Source of the DNA: Eulemur rufifrons | Lineage: Eukaryota > Chordata > Mammalia > Primates > Lemuridae | Direction: 5' to 3' | Assembly: GCF_041146395.1 (NCBI RefSeq) | Contig: NC_090989.1 | Coordinates: 45,968,501-46,032,500 of the forward strand | Length of the DNA stretch: 64,000 bases | In this document: piece by piece, positions 52,136 to 64,000 of the stretch | Position numbering within the stretch: the stretch's first letter is position 1 | How the letters are laid out: every line of letters begins with the position of its first letter | The notes under the pieces: model-generated | Database searches by the model: none | What the model saw: only the letters and a program-made list of their open reading frames with translations | Told to the model about the DNA's origin: nothing | Position numbers and translations under genes: made by a program

Positions 52136-53294
52136 CTTGACATGGGCTGGACCTGTGTAGGGACAAGATGAACACTGGTTTCCTCCCACTCGCCCTGGGC
52201 TCCCCTCCACTGCCACTCTCACCGTCATCTCCACCCCAATGTGCCTAAGAAAACCGAGGCTAAAAATGTTAAGTAACTTACACAAAATCAAACAACCCAG
52301 ATAAGCATCGTGTTTTAGCCTTTTAAATAATTTTATGCAAATCACTGCTTTGCCCTTTTTCTTTAAAATTAAAACCAATTTGTGTAGGCCATAATCCCTT
52401 TTCCTTGAACTTGAATTCCAAAAATCTCCTAACAGCACAAGTTTGTTAAGTTTTATACAAACTCAATTAACAACAAAACCTGATCTGAATGGACATGAAT
52501 CTATTTAAAGTCTTTAAGCACTTAATGTGAATATTCTTAGGTCTGACTGCAGGAATATTAATGTTTGATTAGTGGTTGCTGCCCAAGAACCCTCTGGGAG
52601 TGTTATATAATACACAATATATGTGCCAGTTTGCCTTTCTAAGATATGAAAAATCCTGAAACAGTTTCTGATGAGGCATTTTGGACCTATAGCTTCTCTA
52701 AAGATTAAATGAACAGTGCTTAGGATATGGATTAATTTATTTTTAACATTCCAGATGAAAACTAGTACTTTATGTGATAGTGAATTTTTCTTTTACCACA
52801 ATTTCTTCTTAACTGCTCAAGAATTTGGGCGTTGATTGTGTTTGGGCTGAATATTAAATGATCTCCTGAAGGGGGTTAATTATGAGAATAGAATTAACTT
52901 CATCTAGAAGGGATATTTACAACTCTCTTAAAGATAATGAGGAAACCATCCAGCTCTTAAAGGTCGTGATTCAGATGACCAGGCCATGATGAAGGACATG
53001 CAGCTAGTTAGCATGCAAGGACCGTATATTATGGTCTTGGTTTTAATGTTCCTGTTTCCTGTTTGGACATGTCAAAGACACACTCATCGCTGGACTGTGG
53101 GTGGCGAGGACAGCAGCAAAGATAAACAGCACTGTCCCCTTCTTTGTGAGCATGCCACCAGAAAGAACACTGCTTCCCAGTGTTCCGTGTGCAGTAGAAA
53201 TAGTCAAGACATTTCCTCTTTTTATGAATTCACAGGTTGTTTTGTGAAGTCACAGGTATCAATCCAGGACAGTTCAGCTCACTCTCACCATCCA
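52136..53294. other. Unassigned; contains an ORF with a leader
   Basis: No repeat recognised. The ORF at 52,986-53,318 (110 codons) has real ATGs and a hydrophobic start (MQGPYIMVLVLMFLFPVWTC) that resembles a signal peptide, followed by a Cys- and His-containing tail. I know no homologue and see no transcript signals, so it is not annotated as a gene. Confidence 0.35.
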
Positions 53295-53310
53295 CCAGCA
53301 GGTGGCACTG
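53295..53310 (+). promoter_or_regulatory. Candidate CTCF site
   Basis: CCAGCAGGTGGCACTG is a close match to the CTCF core (CCASYAGRKGGCRSY), with the common CCAGCAG variant. Just downstream, CAGCGC-AGG-GCGCTG (53,331-53,345) is a perfect 6-bp inverted repeat rich in CpG, unusual here. Occupancy is inference. Confidence 0.42.
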
Positions 53311-53345
53311 TAAAATAGACGGATACCACAGCGCAGGGCGCTGCC

Positions 53346-56300
53346 TTTCTGCTCCACAAACCCAGTTAGAACGTATGCAAGTACCCACATGATTTGGGCA
53401 CCTAATAATATATCAGTTGACATACTTGAAAGTCTCCTTCAGGTCCAATGCCTCAGACAAGTTTTGTTCAATTGAGTTTCACATCTGTAAAGCGCCTCCT
53501 TCCTTTAGGTCAGGTCACAGTGAGCATTAGCAGAGTGCTCCTCTAGCATTAGCAAAATCACTGAGGTCTTTTAAAAAGGTGCAATTCTGTGTCTGCGCTG
53601 GATGTTAGAGTGCATTCTTTCTTTCATTGTGGGAAAGGGCACACTCTCCTTGTCCAGGTGTAGGCCGTAATACACCTCCTGCTTGGGAAAGGATCCATTA
53701 ACTTTTTGAATGAATTACCTAATTTGTGCAACAGCCTTAACTGAGCCAGCCATTAGCTACCCAAGTGATGCCCGGTTACTCTGCTCAGGGCAAGCAAGTG
53801 GTTAAGAGAGGGGGAGGAAATAGCGAGTTGTGTGTTCCAGATCTTTTTTGGAAAGATGTTTTTCTCTACTCCTGTGATAGTGGTGCTTTGGAGTTCTGAT
53901 AACAGTAGCCAGTTGAATCAGTGTGGTAGTCTAAAGACCAGTGGTTCCTTCAGGCTTCGTCTCCTGGGGCACCAGACAGTTTATACTCATAAGAACTTTC
54001 ACTGCTTTTTCACAGACATTAATAGTTTCCTGGCACTGCCTATCAGGAAATGTCGTCATGGTCTGGAGGAACCAATAAAAATACAAGTAACCTGTTTTGA
54101 CAGATCTCTTTTCTGCCAGAAATTTCAGAATTTGGGGTGAGTGGAGGTGGCAGAGTGGAGAGCCTGTCCATTTGTGAGAGCATAAGCAGAAATAGTGGAT
54201 TTGCCATCAGAGAGGGAGCCGATACCTGCATTAGACATGACATATCGGGGACTCTAAAGTTATCCAGCTCATTTTGGAAACTTAAAAATCTGGTTTGTTA
54301 GAGCAATTAAAGTCTATGGTACATTGGAAGATTTTTCTCTTTTTTTCCACTCTCATTTCAAACCTAATACTTATGATCCTCAAATAGAAAACTCACGCAT
54401 TTGATTATGGATGCACACATGGCATTGCCATAAGGTATGCAAAAAAGATGCCATGGATTTGGACAATTATTGCCAAATGGCTAAGTCTAAGTGCTCTTTG
54501 CACACTCCTGTTATGGCCAGACCATGGTTCTGAAACCCATTATTGTAAGAAACATTGAATGCTGCCCTTAGAAATGTTGACTGAAATTAGATTTTGAAGG
54601 GGAGGTCAATTGTTTCTCCCTTGCAAGTTTTTGGGGAAAGTTGATCACCATATTACTAAAGAGTGTGATTACTGTAAAAGTGATAGAAATGTCTGAAATG
54701 ATTGTTTGGTCTCTTCTAACCAATGAATTAAAAATATTTTTTACACTAGTGCTGATTTTGAGTATTCTGCTTTTTCTTAGGACCTGAATTTTAAATAATG
54801 TTGCTGTGCAGTATAGTTTAGTTTAGTTTTCAACCTAATCAGTTTAGTTTTCAACCTAAGTACATTGCAAGGTATAAAACTTACCAGATTAAGCTTGTGC
54901 CAATTTAAGAGAATGTATGGGGTTGCAATAAGTTGCTGCCCCAAGTCCATCAAAAGTTGCCTGCAAGTAAAGACTTGTGGTTTTCTTTGTGTATGATTTT
55001 CCTAACTAAATTCTCTCCTATGTAATGCTTTTTCTGTTTGTTTTGCTTTTAAGCTGTTCAGTTATACAGGAAAAAAGTAAGCAAAGTTCTTTTTATAAAA
55101 GAAAAGTGTTTTATTTTTTAAGTGAAGCTACTCTTTTTATTGGATGAACTAGCATTTGCAAACTTCCATTCTATGTCAAGTCCTTATAATTACCTCCTAT
55201 TTCAAACATATCACTATCAATTTATGCTAGGGATGTGGAGAAAATAAATTAGAATTTATCCTGATTTTTTTTCTCACCCATTCCGTATATTAAGAGCCTA
55301 TGTTTACTACACAACTACTCTATATCACAGAGAAACTTGTAGGTCAAGAAGACAGTAAGGGATATGGACCGTGACCTCCTGTTCCTGCTTAGTTCCCTGC
55401 TAAGACTGTCAGCCTCTCACATTTGCTATAGCCTGGCCTTCACCTGAGAAAGGCAATCAGGATGGATATTGCCTCCTCTCCCTGAGCCTGCTGGGTTTCA
55501 AAACATTCACTAAAATTACCTGAAAGAAGGGATAGAGGAAGTTCAGAAAAACCCAAGGGTGTGGGTCTTCCATACTACTAGTTCCAGTGATAGCGAAGCC
55601 CCATCTTTGATGTCCTGGGGCCAGCTCTGGAAGCCAACTTCTAGACAGATCTTTCCTGGTCCATACTCGAGCCTTTCTCTTACTATTCCAAAATTGCCCT
55701 TTCCTGGCCAAGACTGTTCCTCACCAAATGATCCTTGTCTGGCTTTTCTTCTTGACTTCAACTCTTGTCATTTTCTTCTTTCTGCCCTGGTTCTTTTCCT
55801 GTCAGCTGCCACTGGCTCTTAGTTTCCTCCTGAAGGGAATCTCTGTGACAACTTTCAATCTGAAGAGGTAACTAAAGTTCTCAAGGTTCACACTTATTGG
55901 GCACGCAGCTTCATTATTTCCCAACTGTGAACCAGTGACCCATCAACCAGGCGTCCTCAGGGGAACTTTGCCATACCACCTAATTACATTTTTATAATTT
56001 ACTGTCTTGATCCACAAACAAACTGAAATATAGAGAACTCTCACCTGCAGAGGTTCATACGACAATTCTTTTGTATGGCAAACTAATCAGCACATTAGGA
56101 TAAAACTGTCATCTTCAGTGGCCTTAGGAGTGCCATTCTTCCAGATGAGCATGTTGGATTCATCACTCACCCTCTTGAGTGTTGTATGAACCATATTTTA
56201 GGACAAAACACTAGCCAGGAGGCTCTGAACTAAAGGTCCACTGATCTTGGACACTACAAATCTCATGTGTCAAGATCTTTCAGCTCTATCTCTCCAAGCC

Positions 56301-57171
56301 CATGGATTACTCAGCTGAATATGGAATGTGCCTAAAACTGATGGGAGAGTATTTTGTCAATAGCCACCTGCCCCAGTTGGTTCCCTGAATTTCCAAATCT
56401 GGACTCAAACTTGAGCATGGTTCTGAGAGCTCTCATTGACTCAAATAACTGAGTTGTCTCTGGCTGACTTCCTGGTTTCCCCCATGCCCCTGATCCTAAC
56501 TAACTGGCTTCTGATGTTTCTCTTGTGATTGCTTGCACCACTCAGTGTTTACAATGACACTCACTCTTTGCAGTGCTTTGTAAAACTGTGACACCTTCTC
56601 TGGCATCCAATTCCAGCCTCTCAACTGTCAACCAACCAGCCATTCCACCATCACCACCATCCACCGTTCCCCGGTTGGTACAGTCTTCTTTGCAACAATT
56701 AGGAAGTATTTGTTGCCTTCCAGAAATATGGGATTCCATGAGCACAGCTGAAATATAGAATATGTACTGGACAGAGGTGGTGGAGACAGACTTGATAATG
56801 TGTAGTTATTTGTTTTTGACAGCTTGCCAAATAGAGATTCACAAACTCTAGGGACCCATGAGCCATTTCAATCCAAGAAATAATCCTCTTCTTCTCCATA
56901 AACTACCAAACCCACTTCCTCTACCTTGTTGATGAAAACCTCACCAGAATGAGTGAACATTGAGGCTGCTTTTGTGTGAGGGTAGGGAAAATAATGATGA
57001 TAGCATATGTTTGAAGAGCACTTTTAGAAGTATTTTACATCCGTTTAATTAACACATATCTTGATCCCTATCAGAGACAAAGTATAATTAGTTTATGTGT
57101 ATGTTCATAAAAAAATGGAAACCATCTGCCTGCCACTTTTTAAAAACGCTGTTATCGAATTGGGTAGAACT
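53346..57171. other. Repeat-poor unassigned region
   Basis: Almost 4 kb in which I recognise no interspersed repeat and no exon. A short tandem duplication at 54,820 is listed separately. The C/T-rich part at 55,360-56,900 gives ORFs on both strands (66-87 codons) with no domain. It could be a very old retroelement interior that I cannot identify. Confidence 0.45.
54820..54859. repeat. 21-bp-period tandem duplication
   Basis: AGTTTAGTTTTCAACCTAA occurs at 54,820-54,838 and again at 54,841-54,859, perfect over 19 bases. Two shorter TAGTTTAGTTTAG units precede it. Confidence 0.95.
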
Positions 57172-57404
57172 AATACCAAAAATCACAAATTATAGCCTGT
57201 GGGCTAATTATAATCTGGTCCACCGCCTGTTTTTATAAATAAAGTTTTACTGGAACTGCAACACAGCCGTTTGTTTATGAATTGTATGTGACCACTGTCA
57301 TGCTGCAACCTCAGAGCTGAGTTCTCGTGCCCGAGACAGCATGGCCTGCAGAGGCTAAAATCTTTACTATCAAGCCCTTTACAGAAAAAGTTTGCTGGCC
57401 CATG
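57172..57404. mobile_element. hAT-type short DNA transposon, copy 2
   Basis: CACAAATTATAGCCTGTGGG, CGCCTGTTTTTATAAATAAA, GTTTTACTGGAACTGCAACA, CAGCCGTTTGTTTATGAATT, AAAATCTTTACTATCAAGCC and CTTTACAGAAAAAGTTTGCT. This is the same family as at 17,008 in the opposite orientation: the AATAAAACTTTATT block there appears here as its complement. Confidence 0.88.
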
Positions 57405-60074
57405 ACGGCAAAATGAAGCAAGATTTCACATCACTGAAGTGTACATTTAAATACAAATGAGATAACTTTTGTCTGCAGCTTCCTGGCAAATATTAGGATA
57501 GAGGAGATTGGAGGGGAGGGGAGGAGGACTTACAGGCTCAGCTCAAGAAAACAGAGATCTTGAGATCTTCTCTTCAGCTCTTTGGTCCAAAACCAAATAA
57601 GGAACTTTGGCTCAGGGTACAAGAGACAGAATTCTAAGAGTAAATATCTTCATTTAGCACATTTTGTAAGAGTTTCTCAAAGAAGGCCAAGAAGTTTTCA
57701 GTACTAATACTAAACTGCAAGGGATCCTAGGAAATAGCCTACTGGTCTCTGTTAAAGTGACAACCTGTGTTCACTTCAACATTCAAGTAGAGAGCAGGGC
57801 CCGAGCTGGGCAGGACCTCCTGTTTGATACCTCTGTGGGTCTTGGCACCAGAAAGACTTTATTAAGAACCCTTTCTGCTCAACTTGCTCTTTTTAAGCTT
57901 GTATCCCTTTCCTTTTAAAACCCTAGAGGTCTGCATTCATTACCTTTTTTCCCTTTGATTGCCCACTTATGTTCTCACAGAGGAAGTAATGGTTTTCCTG
58001 TTTCCTTTCTGGGGACATTTTGCATACTGGTTCTCCTTCCCTGTTTTCAGTCTTGCATGCAAGTAAAAGCAAGTCGTCTTCCACAGTTAACTTCAGGGAA
58101 AGGTTTGTGGGGGCCTTTTTTTCCCCTTCCCTCCTCCACAACTGGAAAATATGAGGCAGATCCTGTTTACGTATGCTGTAACCTCAAAAGGAGCTGATAT
58201 GCAGTTGTCATTAAAGAAGAATCCGGAGCTGTTTATCCTGCAGTGGAGTACCAGAGCTCTAAATCTAAAAGCCCCCCTGGGCCCTCCAGGCACAGACAGT
58301 TCGCTGCTTTCCTAAGCCTGCTCTGAAACTGAAGGCAAAGCTTTCTGCTACTGAATCCCTGCACTCTGGGAACAGACAAGATGTCAGTGTTGTGACTTTA
58401 TAAAAAATTAGGGGCTTTCTTCCCTTGTATTAACTTGTTCTGTGAAATCTGTTTTCCAGAAGCTTTTTCCAATCTAAAATGTAACTGGAACGCCTATCTT
58501 CCTGCTACTGCTTTCTCCATGGTTCTCTCGTCATGTTCCAGAAATCCTTTTGCAAATTCATTCTATAGTCAGTATGTTTGACAAATTGTAATAAAGTGAG
58601 CTTTTTCTTTTTCTGAAAACTAGTAAAAACTATGCTTAGAGAATACATCTTTCTTTTGAAGTTCGGTCCCTGGGTTTTTCTTTTTTTTCATTTTCTATGC
58701 ATGTCAAATGTTTGATTTTTTTTTATAATAATGATTTTTTATGAAGCTGTATTTATATAAAGGTATATTTTTTCATGATTTATTTTATTGGTCCATGTTA
58801 GTTCTCTTTGTTTTGGTTTGTCTTGGAGCAAACCCAGCTTCCCCTTACAGGGATTTAATTAAATAGGAACTGTCAAAACTGGATATAGCCAACTTGAAAC
58901 ACTGCCTGGCCAGTTTTTGCTAAAAGAGGCCGTATCAATGCAATGTGGGTTGCTTTTCAAACAACAGACTCCTAATGAGACAAGAAAACAATCTAGAACA
59001 ATTTTTACCACAGAAATGGGTACAGAGACAAGCCACAATCTGGTTCTCATTCCTACGCCCTTCACCCTACAAAAGAGAAAGGTTTATGATAACGAGCCAG
59101 AGATTTCACATTTTTTAAGGAAGCTTGGACATTAGGAAGGACCATAATTTGTTCTTTGAACTTCTCTTGCTTTTATAAGTTCTCTTTCCTTGGAAGCTTT
59201 TTTAAAATTGTTTCTTTTCCTGATAGCCAAAAGTTAAAGAAGACAGAAGTTAGGAGCCATCATAAATTAAGTAATCTAAAAGGTGATGGGATTCTAAAAC
59301 TGTCACCCAATTATGGGGCTAGGAAGATGAGAGGTTGGGTTTAATTTCTTTAATATTCTGGCCAGCAATTCTTGGATTGTTGAAACAATAAGTCTGTGAG
59401 ACTTAAGAAACTGTAAGAAAGACCTTTGAATATAGATCATGTGGTTCTTTCTCTACTTCGTATGGCACTTTGTATTTAGAAATGATGTAGGACTTGGGGA
59501 GTGTATCCTTACACTGCCAGCCTTGTGTGGTGTCCCAGAGAAGACGTTTCCATTTACCCATCTCATGTCCTCTCTGCCAAGATAGCAGATTCAGTATTAG
59601 CCCCAAGGGAGGCACAGTCTTTCCTAAATCTCCCAGCTCCTCTTTCAAGAACCTGGGCAAGGCCCATGGGGTCAAGCCAAACCTGTTTATTAACCCTGAA
59701 AAGGTCAGGGTCAGTTTCTCTCAAACTTTTTCTTCTAAAGTGTATGTTTTTAGGTGAGGGCAATAGAATGGACTGAAGGGCCTTTTTGTTCATAGACTGT
59801 AATTTAACTTCCGGCATGTAGATCTGATGTCCTCCTAACCAGCGGCTAATTACTCATTTCTTACTTCTGCTCCTGACTTTTTGCTATCTACTTCCTACTC
59901 CAGTCTTTGTTCTATATTTTCTTTCATCTTCTCTCCTTATTACACAAGGATTAAAATGAAGCAACATTTAGAATATGAATTAAATTCTCAGAAAAAATCA
60001 CACAATATGGTAATAATTAATCTGTAAAGGCAGTTTATAGATTTGGAGAAAGTTTCATCCCATAGTGGTAATAA
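57405..60074. other. Repeat-poor unassigned region
   Basis: No repeat recognised. An AATAAA hexamer at 58,590-58,595 is followed by a GT/T-rich stretch, as at polyadenylation sites. T-rich DNA at 58,670-58,790 follows. No open frame upstream supports a last exon. Overlapping ORFs on both strands at 59,403-59,817 (84-91 codons) show no domain. Confidence 0.45.
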
Positions 60075-60170
60075 CAGACTTGGACTGGAAATTAGGGCCT
60101 ATGGGTGCCTGATCTTGGGCAATTTATCTCCCTGGGCCTCTGACTTTCCTTATCTATAAACTTATCTTAA
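60075..60170 (-). mobile_element. MIR SINE, antisense
   Basis: GACTTGGACTGGAAATTAGG, GCCTGATCTTGGGCAATTTA, CTCCCTGGGCCTCTGACTTT and CCTTATCTATAAACTT match inverted MIR. Confidence 0.7.
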
Positions 60171-60850
60171 ACTCTGCAAGCTTCTTAGGCTTTTCCCTTT
60201 TGGGTAGTAGGATTCAGGAGGGCTGAGTGGGAGCCCGGAAATCTTCATTTCTAATAAGGTCTCCAGGTAATTTCAAGTTAGGTGGCCCTCAGACCTCACC
60301 TGGAAGAAACAAAAAGTATCATCGTGAAGACCCTTCCCTCTCTAAAATTCTGTACTCCTGAGTCTTCTTTCAACTACAGAGCTTTGTAGGGGGCTGATGC
60401 TTCCTGGAAATTCACTGTTTCATCTGCCATATGTGTAACTAAGAAATATATTTGTTAATTATCTTGGCTGGAAAACTCTTAAAGTATAAACAATAATTTT
60501 GATCAGAGTTAAATACCTCTTTTTGTCATTGCTCAGCAGAGGTTTGTTTCATTCCTTTAATCTCTCATCATACGCTTATCTCTGTAAATATGTTTTCCTT
60601 CTAAAGAACTCTCAAGGTACTTTTCATCTTTTTGAAAGAATGTTTAAAGGCAAAGCAGAAGTCCAGGTGCATTCACTCTTAGACCCAAGGACTAAGCTGT
60701 TTTCATTTTTTTTTTTTTTTTTTTTTACCATCATCAGCATTTGCTGAGGCCTTCTGATAGGCAGCTTCACGTAGACTTTATGCTTCGCTGTTTCTCTTAC
60801 ATTGCAAAATCCTGTCTAATCTGTGGGTTGCAATATCCATCCAGTTGCTT
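60171..60850. other. Unassigned; possible MER5-like scrap
   Basis: GTGGGAGCCCGGAAATCTTC and TAATAAGGTCTCCAGGTAAT (60,228-60,273) recall the middle of MER5A/B but stop after about 60 bases. A T20 run lies at 60,707-60,726 with no SINE body beside it. Confidence 0.4.
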
Positions 60851-61135
60851 TTGACATGCTTTCGAGGTTTCATTCACCCACTGAATGTCAGTCTTCTGAG
60901 TTATTTTTTCCTGGATGCTTGTACTTCATTGTATTTTGCCAGACTGAATTCATGCTGTACTTTACTGTCCATTTTTCTAATCTCCATGGATCCATTAATA
61001 TTGTTTGGCCTCAACTCTGTCTCTCCTACCATCTCTACTTTTAGTACCATCTGAGGAACTTATTAATGTAATATCTACTCAAATTTCCAAGTCACTAATA
61101 AAGCTGTTTAACAAGACGTTTTTTGCAGCCTGGGA
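60851..61135. other. Possible very old amniote repeat
   Basis: CCAAGTCACTAATAAAGCTG and GTTTAACAAGAC, preceded by a diverged TCTAATCTCCATGGATCC region, recall an old CR1/L3-like sequence I know from mammals and birds ('tccaagtcattaataaaaatgttgaacag'). The match is short. The 119-codon ORF at 61,005-61,364 crosses it and has no known domain. Confidence 0.35.
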
Positions 61136-62368
<1,233 letters not shown>

Positions 62369-62804
62369 TAGTATAATGCCCAGCTAAATTATTAACTGTA
62401 CTAATATATTGAGTTATTCTAGTTATAATTTACAGTGGGCTTGCTTTTGTTTTTAAAAAATAACAATACATGCTGGTTTGATAAAAAATTTTATCTCAGC
62501 ATTTTAGGATACACAAACATCATATTGGTGATAATATAATATATTTAGTTCTACTCCTCAGTTGGAACAACTAAAGAAAGAGAAAATAAATTAAGAGAAA
62601 ATAAAGTCTCTAAGTATATTGCAGAGAAAGCAACAGTTCTTATTAAAATGAAATGCCTACCAGAAATACAACCTTTACTATCAACCTCCTTGTATTTTAA
62701 CGAATAGTTGATTAATCCAGAGCAAATAGAGAAACTTTGCCTAAATTTTTCTCTGTTTTAGTTCTAAGACTTAGAACAGTGACTAATGTAATACATAACA
62801 GTTG
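62369..62804. other. Unassigned AT-rich sequence
   Basis: Nothing recognised between the Alu and the MLT1 LTR. AAAGAGAAAATAAATTAAGA and its near repeat AGAGAAAATAAAGTC lie at 62,576-62,608. Confidence 0.5.
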
Positions 62805-63238
62805 TTTTAGTTCTCTATTGCTACATAACAAACCAATCCAAAATGTAGTGGTTTAAGAAAACAATTTACTTTATATTGACTGTGTTCAACCAGGTGGCTC
62901 TTCTCCACATGGGGTGGCCAGGATCTCTCTGCAATAGCATTTAGCTGAGAGTTCATACAAAATGACGACTCATCATCTAAGTCCTCTCTCCTTAGTCCAC
63001 TCAGCTTTTGCAGTCTAGTGCAGACTTCTTTACAGCATGACGACTGGCTCCCAAGAGTACAAAAGTGAAAGTGCCAGGCTATTTTAAGACTTACTTACAC
63101 CCAGAAGTGGTAAAGAGTTATTTTTGATGTTTTCTATTCATCATAGTAGTCACAAGGCCAGCCTAGACTCAGGTAGGAAAAATGGTCTCCACTTCTTGAC
63201 AGGATGAATGGCAAAGAATTTGTGGCCATCTTTAATTT
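62805..63238 (-). mobile_element. MLT1-type LTR (ERVL-MaLR), antisense
   Basis: CTATTGCTACATAACAAACC, AAAATGTAGTGGTTTAAGAA, ACAGCATGACGACTGGCTCC, CAAGAGTACAAAAGTGAAAG, TGCCAGGCTATTTTAAGAC, TAGTCACAAGGCCAGCCTAG and CTCCACTTCTTGACAGG match an inverted MLT1 of an older subgroup. It is a solo LTR, with no internal sequence seen. Confidence 0.85.
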
Positions 63239-64000
63239 ACTATATAGTTGCTTAGTAAATATTTGTTAACTAATTTTATGAATATTGCATTTGATGTTCT
63301 TTATGTCCTTGATTGTCATTGATGTGATGCTTATGTTATCATTTTGTAGAAGAATTTACTTTGTAGTTCATGAAAAATCAAAAGAGAGATTTTATCAGAT
63401 CAGCAAAAAAGTAGATTTTTGATGTTTGGGTATATACAGCCAGTATCACTTTTGGTTATTAAAATTATTTGTAAAGGTACAGAATCAGAACTGTCTTCCA
63501 TATCCTTCTACTCTTCTCTTCATTCTATTATTTTATATGAGATTAAGTGAATTCCCCAAATATTAGATACCTATTTCACTCTTTAGAACAAAAATTAATC
63601 TCATAGCAAACCTCAGATTTGGGGGGTTACTGCCATTTTACAATTTCTATGCCTCACTGGTCTTATAGTAGCCTAAAAAAAAACAAAATCAAGGTTTGAT
63701 ATCTCTGTTACTTACTAAAGAATCCACATAAATAAAATAGACATGGATGTCAGTTTTATTCTTTTTATCAAAGTATAATGAATTCACATATGGGTAATGT
63801 AATCTCTATCAAAGATTCCCAAGGCATGTACAGAAACACAGAGTGGCTTGGGGGAGTTGGATCAAGCAACTCAGAATTCACCGTGTGAGAAATTAAATGC
63901 ATCACAAAATTAATAGTCTTGATGTTGGGTTTTCTGCAACCTCTTTTAACCTTTTAAACAATTCCTCTGCTGAGTAAGCTAGCCATTGTTCTTGAAGCTC
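63239..64000. other. Unassigned AT-rich sequence to window end
   Basis: No gene or clear repeat. CTTTTTATCAAAGTATAATG with AATTCACATATGGGTAATG (63,762-63,801) might be the start of an old L1 3' sequence, which I cannot confirm. Confidence 0.45.

Overview
The window looks like nuclear DNA of a strepsirrhine primate, most likely a Malagasy lemur. The main evidence is five young, full-length Alu elements (at about 35.7, 37.0, 38.0, 39.7 and 62.0 kb). They carry an A/T-rich expansion between the two arms and a right arm reading GCTAGGCTGACGCCA followed by GGCACTCACTCTAGCC. That form is typical of lemur genomes and not of human, ape or monkey Alus. Base composition is AT-rich with no CpG island. 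The older repeats are the expected eutherian set: L2, MIR, L1M, MLT1, MER5A, MER1/Charlie and AluJ-like copies.

I found no protein-coding gene, rRNA, functional tRNA or CRISPR array that I can support. The open reading frames (about 60-120 codons) are what chance gives in 64 kb, or lie inside Alu and L1 copies. The window is best read as intron or intergenic DNA. The absence of exons is my reading by eye, not the result of a search.

Layout. 0-1.3 kb is the tail of an antisense L1. 1.3-11.9 kb is mostly unassigned sequence with one AluJ-like copy and a long (TG)n(CG)n tract. 11.9-13.8 kb holds an L2 3' end, an opposite L2 piece, a MIR and a 65-bp tandem duplication. 17.0-22.3 kb holds a hAT-type short element, a MIR and L1M 3' sequence. 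22.3-27.0 kb is repeat-poor. 27.0-32.8 kb is dense: a 7SL-derived monomer, two antisense L1 3' ends, an L2 split by an Alu, another Alu and several MIRs. 34.3-34.9 kb is the 3' end of a Charlie3-like hAT transposon with recognisable transposase codons. 35.7-40.0 kb is a cluster of four young lemur Alus, one nested in an MLT1 LTR and three of the four with target-site repeats of 15-16 bp. 41.8-50.1 kb is a patchwork of a tRNA-like segment, MIR, L2, Alu, L1 and two MER5A copies. 51.7-52.1 kb is L1M with a compound microsatellite. 52.1-62.0 kb is repeat-poor apart from another hAT copy. 62.0-63.2 kb has a young Alu and an MLT1 LTR.

No genes act together here. The biology on view is layered transposon history, plus a few candidate regulatory sites: CTCF-like motifs near 53.3 and 41.2 kb and an E-box cluster near 33.4 kb. 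I saw no clearly new system. The best leads are the tRNA-like segment at 41.85 kb, the inverted young Alu cluster, the intact 7SL-like monomer and the Z-DNA-prone tract at 7.23 kb. Repeat family names come from memory of consensus sequences, so boundaries are approximate to tens of bases unless a target-site repeat fixes them.
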